NCBI RefSeq assembly: GCF_965363235.1
Contig: NC_134839.1
Span: forward strand, 76,595,410-76,659,409
DNA length: 64,000 nucleotides
Direction: 5' to 3'
From: Mytilus galloprovincialis
Taxonomy: Eukaryota; Mollusca; Bivalvia; Mytilida; Mytilidae
Below the pieces are notes generated by a model, which was not told the origin of the DNA, ran no database searches, and was given only the letters and a program-made list of their open reading frames with translations. Shown in pieces: positions 45,492 through 56,879 of the stretch. Made by a program: the position numbers and the translations under genes. Positions within the stretch are counted from its first letter, which is position 1. Each line of letters begins with the position of its first letter.

Positions 45492-45705
45492 GATACTTCA
45501 TATTCCTTCTACAAAGATTTTTGAGGAAGATTACCACATTTTGTAGAAAAACGTCCTTTGTTTCACTATTAAATTGCCAATAGTTTTGATGAATGGTTAC
45601 ATTGAGGAGACATTTGTAATAAGTTTGAATAACATTCATCATGGGATATTACAGACTATCTATATACAGGGTAATAATTTTTATCAAAAACCTTTCCGTT
45701 TCAAC
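45492..45705. repeat. Non-satellite spacer, copy 1
   Basis: CATATTCCTTCTACAAAGAT, GTAGAAAAACGTCCTTTGTT, TTTTGATGAATGGTTACATT and CATTCATCATGGGATATTAC recur in order at 47063-47255. The spacer sits between minisatellite blocks 2 and 3, and its copy sits after block 3. Confidence 0.9.
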
Positions 45706-47060
45706 TGTACAAATATCACTCAACACACTGTTGGCATCAACTGTACCAATATAACTTCACACACCTCGTTGACATCAATTGTACTAATCTTAACTTACTC
45801 AATTCACCTCGTTGATATCAACTGTACCCACCTTAATCAACACACTGTTGACATCAACTGTACTAATCTCACTCAACACACTGTTGACATCAATGGTACC
45901 AATCTTACTCAACACACTGTTGACATCAACTGTACCAATCTTACTCAACACACTGATGACATCAACTGTACCAATCTTACTCAACACACTGCTGACATCA
46001 ACTGTACCAATCTTACTCAATACACTGTTGACATCAACTGTACCAATCTTACTCAACACACTGTTGACATCAACTGTACCAATCTTACTCAATACATTGT
46101 TGACATCAACTGTACCAATCTTACTCAACACACTGTTGACATCAACTGTACCAATCTTACTCAATACACTGTTGACATCAACTGTACCAATCTTACTCAA
46201 CACAGTGTTGACATCATTTGTTATAATCTTACTCAACACACCTCGTTGACATCAACTGTACCAATCTTACTCAACACACTGTTGACATCAACTGTAATAA
46301 TCTTACTCAACACACCTCGTTGACATCAAATGTACCAATCTTACTCAACACACTGTTGACATCAACTGTACCAATCTTAAACAACACACTGTTGACATCA
46401 ACTGTACCCATCTTACTCAACACACTGTTGACATTAACTGTACTAATATCACTCAACACACTGTTGACACCAACTGTGCCAATATCACTCAACACACTGT
46501 TGACACCAACTGTACCAATCTTACTCAACACACTGTTGACATCAACTGTACCAATCTTACTCAATACACTGTTGACATCAACTGTACCAATCTTACTCAA
46601 CACAGTGTTGACATCATTTGTTATAATCTTACTCAACACACCTCGTTGACATCAACTGTACCAATCTTACTCAACACACTGTTGACATTTACTGTAATAA
46701 TCTTACTCAACACACCTCGTTGACATCAAATGTACCAATCTTACTCAACACACTGTTGACATCAACTGTACCCATCTTAATCAACACACTGTTGACATCA
46801 ACTGTACAAATATCACTCAAAACACTGTTGATACCAACTGTACCAATCTTACACAACACACTGTTGACGTCAACTGTACCAATCTTACTCAACACACTAT
46901 TGACGTCAACTGTACCAATCTTACTCAACACACTGTTGACATTAACTGTACCAATCTTACTCAACACGCTGTTGATATCAAAATTACTAATCTCACTCAA
47001 CACATCTCGTTGACATCAACTGTACCAATCTCACTCAACACACCTCGTTGACATCAACAT
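45706..47060. repeat. Minisatellite block 3 (36-bp units, higher-order structure)
   Basis: Regular 36-bp units as in block 2. Multi-unit segments are themselves repeated: the run starting CACAGTGTTGACATCATTTG at about 46201 recurs at about 46600, and variants marked ACACCAACTGTGCCAATATC at about 45100 recur at about 46465. Long frames on both strands (up to 249 codons) are repeat artefacts. Confidence 0.92.
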
Positions 47061-47270
47061 TACATATTCCTTCTACAAAGATTTTTGAGGAAGAGTACCA
47101 CATTTTGTAGAAAAACGTCCTTTGTTTCACTTTTTAATTGCCAATAGTTTTGATGAATGGTTACATTGAGGAGACATTTGTAATAAGTTTGGATAACATT
47201 CATCATGGGATATTACAGAGGGTAATAATATTTATCAAAACCCTTCTCGTTTCAACCTCGGTTTCAACTT
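47061..47270. repeat. Non-satellite spacer, copy 2
   Basis: Near-identical to 45499-45705, with a short deletion of the CTATCTATATACA segment. It shows that block plus spacer was duplicated as a unit. Confidence 0.88.
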
Positions 47271-47274
47271 CGAT

Positions 47275-48350
47275 AATTGGATGTATAGATACTAAGCAAT
47301 ATATAATGTATTATCTTGTTTACTGTATGTCAGGTAAATCATTTGTGAATGTTTATTTTTGACAACCACGAGGAAGGTTAATATATAAAATTGAAATTCT
47401 ATATCGTTATAAAGCCAAATATGTGTGCCTAAGATATTTAAAAGGTGAAACAAAATTTTCATAAACAAAAATATTCTATACTATAAGCTTGTAGTTGTAT
47501 AGGAATTAATACAAGATTAATCCGTTCACTTCACGAATCACTGTTAAGTTGAAGGATAAACATTTAATTCCACAGAAAACAAATTGAAAACGATTGTAAC
47601 CTCCCCTTATGTGCCCCCAATGATGATAAAACATATACGTATCGCTGTACATCGGAATGTTATGATGGTGTAAGATAGACTTATATTTCTGGTCAATTTA
47701 AATAATAAGGTTGTATTTATCGTTAAATGTCTTTATGATACCGTAAAAATGAAACATATTTGGATAAAAATGTCTTCACTTCAGACTTTAGATTTGTAAA
47801 GTAGAATTTCAATTAGATATCGAATCTTTTACACGACTTCAAGATTTTCACCAGTGATCTAGTTAAATAATAGGATTATGCGAAAGTTAGCGTAAATCCA
47901 GTTGAAAATGATAAGAAAAAAAAAGTTCACATTTTTAGCCTGAGGTTTTTACATCTTTATTTTGCTACAGAATGTGAATGTCGGTTTGAAAATTGTTAAT
48001 TTAATTTTTAAATTAAATTATACCAGAGGAAGACATGACATAATAGGGAACCAAAATTAAATATGCATGGTGTATAATCTACTTCCAAGAAAATCAATAC
48101 ACAGTCTACTTCGAAACAAAATTCTTCTTAGATTTAACCTTTTACATTTACTTTCAAGGATAGAACATTATTAATCTAAGGAAGAACGCAAATGGTAAAG
48201 GGTTCACAACTTTGAAGGAATACCTTTATGTAATTTAAAAATGGTTCAGAATTTTGTGTTTATCATTTTGATTGTATTTGACTTAAAGTGAATTAATATT
48301 TCACTCGATAACTATGTAATCATTTTCATAACTTGGTTGTCCTTAAATAC
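47275..48350. other. Anonymous AT-rich sequence
   Basis: No gene or recognisable repeat. Confidence 0.5.
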
Positions 48351-48355
48351 AAGAT

Positions 48356-49495
48356 TTTTATACGACCGCAAAAATTGAAAATTTTTTGGTCGTGTATTGG
48401 TATGATGTTGGCGTCGTCGTCTGCGTCGTCGTCATCGTCTGCGTCGTCGTCGTCGTCGTCCGAATACTTTTAGTTTTCGCACTCTAACTTTAGTAAAAGT
48501 GAATAAAAATCTATGAAATTTTAACACAAGGTTTATGACCACAAAAGGAAGGTTGGGATTGATTTTGGGAATTTTGGTCCCAACATTTTAGGAATTAGGG
48601 GCCAAAAAAGGGCCCAAATAAGCATTATTCTTGGTTTTCGCACAATAACTTTAGTATAAGTAAATAGAAATGAATGAAATGTAAACACAAGGTTTATGAC
48701 CACAAAAGGAAGGTTGGGATTGATTTTGGGAGTTGCGGTCCCAACAGTTTAGGAATTAGGGGCCAAAAAGGGGCCCAAATAAGCATTATTCTTGGTTTTC
48801 GCACCATAACTTTAGTATAAGTAAATAGAAATCTATGAAATTTAAACACAAGGTTTATGACCATAAAAGGAAGGTTGGGTTTGATTTTGGGAGTTTTGGT
48901 CCCAACAGTTTAGGAATAAGGGGCCCAAAGGGTCAAAAATTGAACTTTGTTTGATTTCATCAAAAATTGAATAATTGGGGTTCTTTGATATACCGAATCT
49001 AACTGTGTATGTAGATTCTTAAGTTTTGGTCCCGTTTTCAAATTGGTCTACATTAAGGTCCAAAGGGTCCAAAATTAAACTTTTTTAGTTTGATTTTAAC
49101 AAAAATTGAATCCTTGGGGTTCTTTGATATGCTGAATATAAAAATGTACTTAGATTTTTGATTATTGGTCCAGTTTTCAAGTTGGTCCAAATCGGGGTCC
49201 AAAATTAAACTTAACAAAATTTTAAGTTCATTAGACCACATTCATTCTGTGTCAGAAACCTATGCTGTGTGAACTATTTAATTTTAGATTTAAATAAGTT
49301 TGAAGAAGAAATCTTAATTGATTTGTAAAATCTTGACATTTGTTTTGTGTAAAAAAACCCATATAATGTCAAAAATTTGATCACAATCCAAATTCAGAGC
49401 GGTATCACGCTTGAATGTTTTGTCCATACTTGCCCCAACTGTTCAGGGTTCGACCTCTGCGGTCGTATAAAGCTGCGCCCTGCGGAGCACCTGGT
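48356..49495. mobile_element. TIR element with CGTCGT microsatellite and three ~135-bp internal repeats
   Basis: TTATACGACCGCA (48358-48370) and TGCGGTCGTATAA (49458-49470) form 13-bp inverted repeats. Inside the left end is a GTCGTC microsatellite (about 48410-48462). Three direct repeats with TTTTCGCAC(C)ATAACTTTAG, GGTTTATGACCACAAAAGGA and GGGATTGATTTTGGGA follow. The right end continues into GCTGCGCCCTGCGGAGCACC. This arrangement is abundant in bivalve genomes. No transposase is encoded. Confidence 0.75.
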
Positions 49496-49590
49496 TTTAT
49501 CATTTGCTCATGTAATGACAACAAATAAATAATGCAAGTGGAGCACTGTAAGTATTGAACTATAAGACTAACTAAAAGCAAAACAAATGG

Positions 49591-51570
49591 ATAACTAGTA
49601 TCTCAATTGTTTGTAAAACAATTGAAAGGTCTTTCCTGTAAAAGTGATGTTTTCGTATTGTACTTTGTACGACCTTTCGTTTGATATACGACAAGCATAC
49701 CTTCTGAAACTTTTCGCTTTTTACACTTAATGACCTCATCCGCCTACATTTTTGAGATCTGAATTATGATATATGGAACAGAGTAGATTAGCTTTCATTT
49801 GATATGCGACAACACCATGTTTTTGAAAGTTTGATTTTTGCACTTAATAACCCTATCCAACAAATTGTTGGAGGTCGGGAATTTGATATTTCAAATGTAC
49901 ACATCATGACCTTTCATTTGATATACAACAACCCTACCTTAAAAGAACATTTATTTTTTGCACTCAATGACCCCATCCAACCCATTTTTGGGAGACGTCA
50001 ATTTGAAATTTGAAATGTACGCTTTATGTTCTTTCATTTGATATGCGACAACCTTACCATCTGAGAAATTTGAATGTTTGCACTAAATGACCCCACCCGT
50101 CCCCCTGGGATGAAAAGGGGGTTTAAAATTTTCATTTTTAAGTAGAGTTTATTAAGACCTTCAATTTGATATATCAGATGACCCCATTTGACAAAGTGCA
50201 AATAATGATGCAATATCAATTATATAAATAGAAGTTATGAAACTTACAAAGTCAATGCAAAACTTGAAAATTTCAAATTGATTTTTTGGTGTTTTTTTCC
50301 ATGGAATGTTTTTGGTATTTGGTCAAACATAGAACTATGTCAACCTCTTCAATTTCTAAAACATTTTAAGTGGTAAGCTCTTGATAATTCAGAAATACAT
50401 GCCTCCGCTCGAAAAACTTCAAACTGCATTATCTCTAAAACGACAATAGATATCTCAAATCTGTTAAATGATAAATGATCTATAGTTGAAGGACAACATT
50501 ATAGAAAAAGAATTGGGACAATTTCAAAGTTCACCAAGGTCACAATCAATCATCAAATATATGATGCAATACAAAACTTGAGAACCGGAAGTCGTAGAGA
50601 CATGGGACTACCACCATTCAACTCAGGACCACTTGACCTTTCACATATTACAAGGTCAAGGTCATAGTAAAATGTGAAGGTCAAGGTGAAATGTCATCAT
50701 GACCTGACTTTGACCTCAAATTGAAGGTCTTGAATTACTGATCATCTTTGCAGTTTATAGTAGGTTAATATCTGTGACCTTTAAAAAGATATACACAAAA
50801 TACTATACTTATAAGAATCATCCCGTTGTAACTTTTGAACAGACGGTCGTACATTTTTGGGCTTATCATATAAAATGTAGAGCTCATGAAGAGGAACATT
50901 TTATACGCTGTATGTATGCAGCAAAGTCTTATTGTTTTTCTAATATGTAAGCTTGAAATTGCAGCGTAATTTTATTTTGCACTCTGTGACCTTTGACCTT
51001 GGGTGCAAATTAAAGGTCACATGAATTAAAGATTATTGGTGAAGGTCCCAAGTCTCTACGACTTCCGGTTCTGGAAATACAATTTTTCTAAAATTGTACA
51101 CACTTTTTCAAGGGGAATAACTCCTTATAAGGGTTAATAACAAAATTATTGTATATGTTCATTAACATTGCCATCTGTTCCTGTACATGTTGTCGTTTTC
51201 AAATCAATTCTATCTCTTATACTTTTTGAGAAAAATGCAAAGGAAAGAAATTATTTTAAGGGGATATAACTCTCATAGGGGACGATGAAATCCTATTCAA
51301 ACTCATATGGTAATAAATCATGATGAGATCTACCTATTGTCCAAAAAATGTCATGATATCTTTAAAAACAACGAGGGGGTGCCGTGTTGAAAAAAATCAA
51401 TAAAAGGGAGATAACTTCTAAAGAGGATGATGAAATCCTTAACAGGATCATTTGGTAAAACTGCATGATGAGGTCTATCAATGGTCCATATTTGGTCTTG
51501 ATAACTTTAACAGAAAGAAGGGGCGGGCATGTCAAAAAAATGTTGGAAGAAAAAAAAGAAAAAAAAAGAA
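49591..51570 (+). repeat. 2-kb tandem unit 1
   Basis: It starts ACTAGTATCTCAATTG and contains AACAATTGAAAGGTCTTTCC. The first ~550 bp consist of about five ~120-bp sub-repeats marked by CTTTCATTTGATAT and TTTGCACT(T/C)AATGACC. The middle is rich in AGGTCA/TGACCT half-sites (about 50650-50730 and 50985-51020). The end contains TAACTTC(T/A)AAAG motifs and an A/GA-rich tail (51540-51575). No long conserved ORF. Confidence 0.9.
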
Positions 51571-53532
51571 AAAACTAGTATCTCAATTGTTTGTAAAACA
51601 ATTGAAAGGTCTTTCCTGTAAAAGTGATGTTTTCGTAATGTACTTTGTATGACCTTTCGTTTGATATACGACAAGCAATACCTTCTGAAACTTTTCGCTT
51701 TTTACACTTAATGACCTCATCCGCCTACATTTTTGAGATCGGAAGTATGATATATGCAACACAGGGTAGATGAGCTTTCATTTGATATGCGACAACGCCA
51801 TGTTCTAGGTAGTCTGATTTTTGCACTTAATAACCCCATCCAACTAATTTTTGGAGGTCGGGAATTTGATATTTCAAATGTACACATCATGACCTTTCAT
51901 TTGATATACAACAACCCTACCTTAAAAGAACATTTATGTTTTGCACTCAATGAACCCATCCAACCCATTTGTGGGAGACGTCAATTTGAAATTTGAAATG
52001 TACGCTTTATGTTCTTTCATTTGATATGCGACAACCTTACCATCTGAGAAATTTGAATGTTTGCACTAAATGACCCCACCCGTCCCCCTGGGATGAAAAG
52101 GGGATTTAAAATTTTAATTTTTAAGTAGAGTTTATTAAGACCTTCAATTTGATATATCAGATGACCCCATTTGACAAAGTGCAAATAATGATGCAATATC
52201 AACTATATAAATAGAAGTTATGAAACTTACAAATCAATGCAAAACTTGAAAATTTCAAATTGATTTTTTGGTGTTTTTTTCCATGGAATAATTTTGGTAT
52301 TTGGTCAAACATATAACTATGTCAACCTCTTCAATTTCTAAAACATTTCAAGTGGTAAGCTCTTGATGATTCAGAAATACATGCCTCCGCTCGCAAAACT
52401 TCAAACTGCATTATCTCTAAAACGACAATAGGTATCTCAAATCTGTTAAATGATAAATGATCTACGGTTGAAGGACAACATTATAGAAAAAGAAATTGGG
52501 ACAATTTCAAAGTTCACCAAGGTCACAATTAATCATCAAATATATGATGCAATACAAAACTTGAGAACCGGAAGTCGTAGAGATATGGGACTATCACCAT
52601 TCAACTCAGGACCACTTGACCTTTCAAATATCACAAGGTCAAGGTCATAATATAATGTGAAGGTCAAGGTGAAATTTCATCATGACCTGACATTGACCTC
52701 AAATTGAAGGTCTTGGATTACTGATCATCTTTGCAGTTTATAGTAGGTTGATATCTGTTACCTTTAAAAAGATATACACACAATACTATACTTTTAATAA
52801 TCATCCCGTCGTAACTTTTGAACAGACAGTCGGACACTTTTGAGCTCAGTGTATAAAATGTAGAGCTCATAGAGAGGAACATTTTATACGCTGTAAGTAT
52901 GCAGCAAACTCTTATCGTTTTCTTAATATGCAAGCTTGAAATTGCAGCGTAATTTTTTTTTGCACTTGGTGACCTTTGACCTTGGGTGCAAATTAAAGGT
53001 CACATGAACTTAAGATTATTGGTGTAGGTCCCAAGTCTTTACGACTTCCGGTTCTCGAGATACAATTTTTCAAAAATTAGGCATATTTTTTCAAGGGAAA
53101 TAACTCCTTATAAGGGTTAACAACAAAATGATTGTATATGTTCATTATCATTGCCATCTGGTCTTGTACATGTTTCCGTTTTCAAATCAATTCTATCTTG
53201 AATACTTTTTGAGAAAAATGTAAAAGAAAGAAATTGCTTCAAGGGGACGTAACTCTCATAGGGAATAATGAAATTCTTAGCAGCTTCATATGGTAACACA
53301 TCATGATGAGATCTAACTGTTGTCCAAATAAGGTCATGATATCTTTAAAAACAACGAGGGGGGGCCATGTCGAAAAAAAACAATAAAAGGGCAATAACTT
53401 CTAAAGGGGATGATGAAATCCTACACAGCCTCATCTGGTAATACTTCATGATGAGTTCTACCGATGGTCCATATTTGGTCTTGATAACTCCAATAGAAAC
53501 GAGGGGAGGCCATGTCAAAGAAATGCTGGATG

Positions 53533-53568
<36 letters not shown>

Positions 53569-53672
53569 AGGAGAAAAACAATAAGGTCTTTCCTCGCGGA
53601 GAGGAAAGACCTTAAAAAAACAGGAGAAAAACAATAAGGTCTTTCCTCGCGGAGAGGAAAGACCTTAAAAAA
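51571..53672 (+). repeat. 2-kb tandem unit 2, ending in a hairpin doublet
   Basis: Collinear with unit 1 over its whole length. It ends with a ~38-base poly(A) run (from about 53529) followed by two direct copies of a 53-bp module. Each module has the hairpin AAGGTCTTTCCTC-GCGGA-GAGGAAAGACCTT (53583-53613 and 53636-53666). Confidence 0.9.
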
Positions 53673-55760
53673 GACTAGTATCTCAATTGTTTGTAAAACA
53701 ATTGAAAGGTCTTTCCTGTAAAAGTGATGTTTTCGTAATGTACTTTGTACGACTTTTCGTTTGATATACGACAAGAATACCTTCTGAAACTTTTCACTTT
53801 TTACACTTAATGACCTCATCAGCCTACATTTTTGAGATCGGAAGTATGATGTATGTAACACAGGATAGATTAGCTTTCATTTGATATGCGACAACGCCAT
53901 GTTCTAGAAAGTTTGATTTTTGCACTTAATAACCCCATCCAACTTATTTTTGAAGGTCGGGAATTTGATATTTCAAATGTACACATCATGACCTTTTATT
54001 TGATATACAACAACCCAATCGTAAAAGATTTTTTTTTTTGCACTCAATGACCCCATCCAACCAATTTTTGGGGGACGTCAAATTGATATTTGAAATGTAC
54101 TCTTTATGTTCTTTCATTTGATATGCGACAACCTTACCATATGACAAATTTGATTTTTAGCACTAAATGACCTCACCCTTCCCCCTGGGATGAAAAAGCG
54201 GTTTAAAATTTTCATTTTTAAGTAGAGTCTATTAAGATCTTCAATTTGATATATCAGATGACCCCATTTGACAAATTGCCAAAAATGATGCAATATCAAC
54301 TATATAAATAGAACTTATGAAACTTACAAAGTCAATGCAAAACATGAAAATTTCAAAATAATTTTTTGGTGTTTTTTTCCATGGAATGTTTTTGGTATTT
54401 GGTCAAACATATAACTATGTGAACCTCTTCAATTTCTTAAACATTTTAAGTGGTAAGCTGTTGTTGATTCAGAAATACATGCCGCCGCTCGCAAAATTTC
54501 AAACTGCATTATCTCTAAAACGACAATAGATATCACTAATCTGTTAAATGGTAAATGATCTGCAGTTAAAGGACAACATTATAAAAAAAGAATTGGGACA
54601 ATTTCAAAGTTCACCAAGGTCACAATTAATCATCAAATATATGATGCAATACCAAACTTAAGAACCGGAAGTCGTAGAGACATGGGACTATCACCATTCA
54701 ACTCAGGACCACTTGACCTTTCAAATATCACAAGGTCAAGGTCATAGTATAATGTGAAGGTCAAGGTGAAATTTCATCATGACCTGACATTGACCTCAAA
54801 TTGAAGGTCTTGAATTACTGATCATTTTTGCAGTTTATAGTAGGTTGATATCTGTTACCTTTAAAAAGATATACACAAAATACTATACTTTTAAGAATCA
54901 TCCCGTTGTAACTTTTGAACAGACGTCGGACATTCTTGGGCTTATTATATAAAATGTAGAGGTTGTAGAGAGGAACATTTTATACGCTCTATGTATGCAG
55001 CAAAGTCTTATCGTTTTCCTAATATGTAAGCTTGAAATTGCAGCGTAATTTTATTTTGCACTCTGTGACCTTTGACCTTGGGTGCATATTAAAGGTCACA
55101 TGAATTAAAGATTATTGGTGAAGGTCCCAAGTCTCTACGACTTCCGGTTCTGAAAATACAATTTTTCTAAAATTGTACACAATTTGTCAAGGGGAATAAC
55201 TCCTTATAAGGGTTAATTACAAAATGATTGTATATGTTCATTAACATTGCCATCTGTTCCTGTACATGTTGCCGTTTTCAAATCAATTCTATCTCTTATA
55301 CTTTTTGAGAAAAATGCAAAGGAAAGAAACTGTTTCAAGGGGATATAACTCTCATAGGGGACAATGAAATCCTATTCAAACTCATATGGTAATAAATCAT
55401 AATAAGATCTACCTATTGTCCAAATAATGTCATGATATCTTTAAAAACAACGAGGGGGTGCCGTGTTGAAAAAAATCAATAAAAGGGAGATAACTTCTAA
55501 AGATGATGATGAAATCCTTAACAGGGTCATTTGGTAAAACTGCATGATGAGGTCTATCAATGGTCCATATTTGGTCTTGGTAACTTTAACAGAAAGAAGG
55601 GGCGGGCATGTCAAAAAAATGTTGGAAGAAAAAAAAGAAAAAAAAGAAAAAAAAAAACATTAGAAAAACAATAAGGTCTTTCCCATGTAGGGGAAAGACC
55701 TTAAAAAAACATTAGAAAAACAATAAGGTCTTTCCCATGTAGGGGAAAGACCTTAATAAC
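53673..55760 (+). repeat. 2-kb tandem unit 3, ending in a different hairpin doublet
   Basis: Collinear with units 1 and 2. It ends with a GAAAAAAA-rich tail and two direct copies of a 52-bp module with the hairpin AAGGTCTTTCCC-ATGTAG-GGGAAAGACCTT (55673-55702 and 55725-55754). The array ends here; the next sequence (TAACTGGTAGATAAAATTG) is unrelated. Confidence 0.9.
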
Positions 55761-55764
55761 TGGT

Positions 55765-56685
55765 AGATAAAATTGATGATAATTTGTGTGAGTATATCAT
55801 ATGGACTCCTTGTGGACTCGAGAAGGACTCCCCACTTTTCGATTATCAGAAGGTTTAAACATTTTAAAATTTTAAAATTGGAATGAAACAAAATCTGAGG
55901 AAATTGGCCTTACCTCTTTTACTACCTATATTCAATAGTTGTGATCTTTGTATTTATTAAATGCTTTTGCATGAACTGTGTAGATATAACATAATATATT
56001 AGATCTCCTTCGTAATAACCAACAGATAAAAGTAGGTGGAAATAATATGTCTGCCTGTTTGTTCTTTTATCTGCCCATGTCATATCAAGCCAAAGTAGGC
56101 TAAAGATTATGGCTAGATGTGGGCAACCTTGAAGCTTTGCTCTTGTCATCATGACACTTAGTACACATGTGCATTCTTAATATGTTAGCTGTTTAAAATA
56201 TATGCCAAACTCGGGTTAAATCCAGTTACTCCAGTATATTAAACATGAAAATAAAACTTTTAATAAAATAATATCTTTTGAACGCATAATTTCTTGTTTG
56301 TATATGTGGAAGGTAGTTTATTTACGAATGTATGGGAGACAGCTTATATACTTTTATGGAATATGGAAATATATAAATAAATGAGTAGAATTACTGGTAA
56401 AATGGGATTTCTGATAAGAAGGATAATTTAAGGTCAGTACGTATTATATATCATTTACGTTCTCAGTGGGATACCCTAGATAAGTAGGATACATGAAATA
56501 TATAGATAAATAACCTATCCATTAATAATAAGATATTATCACAACAATCAAAATTGATTCACTCTATCCTTTCTGAATATATATTGGTCACATTCATTCT
56601 GATTAAAGGGGAATTAGGTGTCAAATTTCAACGATTTGACTAAATTCTCAAATTTGATTTATAGCATACAAAATTTCATTTTTTA
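55765..56685. other. Anonymous AT-rich sequence
   Basis: No gene can be supported. A repeat-like patch with GCAACCTTGAAGCTTTGCTC occurs at about 56120-56145. Confidence 0.45.
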
Positions 56686-56689
56686 TCCA

Positions 56690-56872
56690 TAAATTAGACC
56701 GTTAGTTTTCTCGTTTGAATTGTTTTGCATTGTCATTTCGGGGCATTTTATAGCTGACTGTGCGGTATGGGCTTTGCTCATTTCTGAAGACCGTACACTG
56801 ACCTATTGTGTTAATTTCTGTGTCATTTTGGTCTCTTGTCTCATTGGCAATCATACCACATCTTCTTTTTTT
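56690..56872 (-). repeat. GATGTGGTATGA family repeat, inverted copy
   Basis: TTAGTTTTCTCGTTTGAATT, GGGCATTTTATAGCTGACTG, TATGGGCTTTGCTC, GAAGACCGTACACTGACCTA and TCATTGGCAATCATACCACA are the reverse complement of the family at 28607-28830. Confidence 0.82.
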
Positions 56873-56879
56873 ATAAAAC

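Noticed and set aside
45574..46323. 249-codon frame and other long frames on both strands at 43.4-47.0 kb
   Set aside because: They are created by 36-bp satellite units without stops. Frames are open on both strands at once, and 2-bp longer units break them.
53345..53861. Phe/Ser-rich minus-strand frames
   Set aside because: They read through the poly(A) run and the hairpin doublet at the end of 2-kb unit 2.
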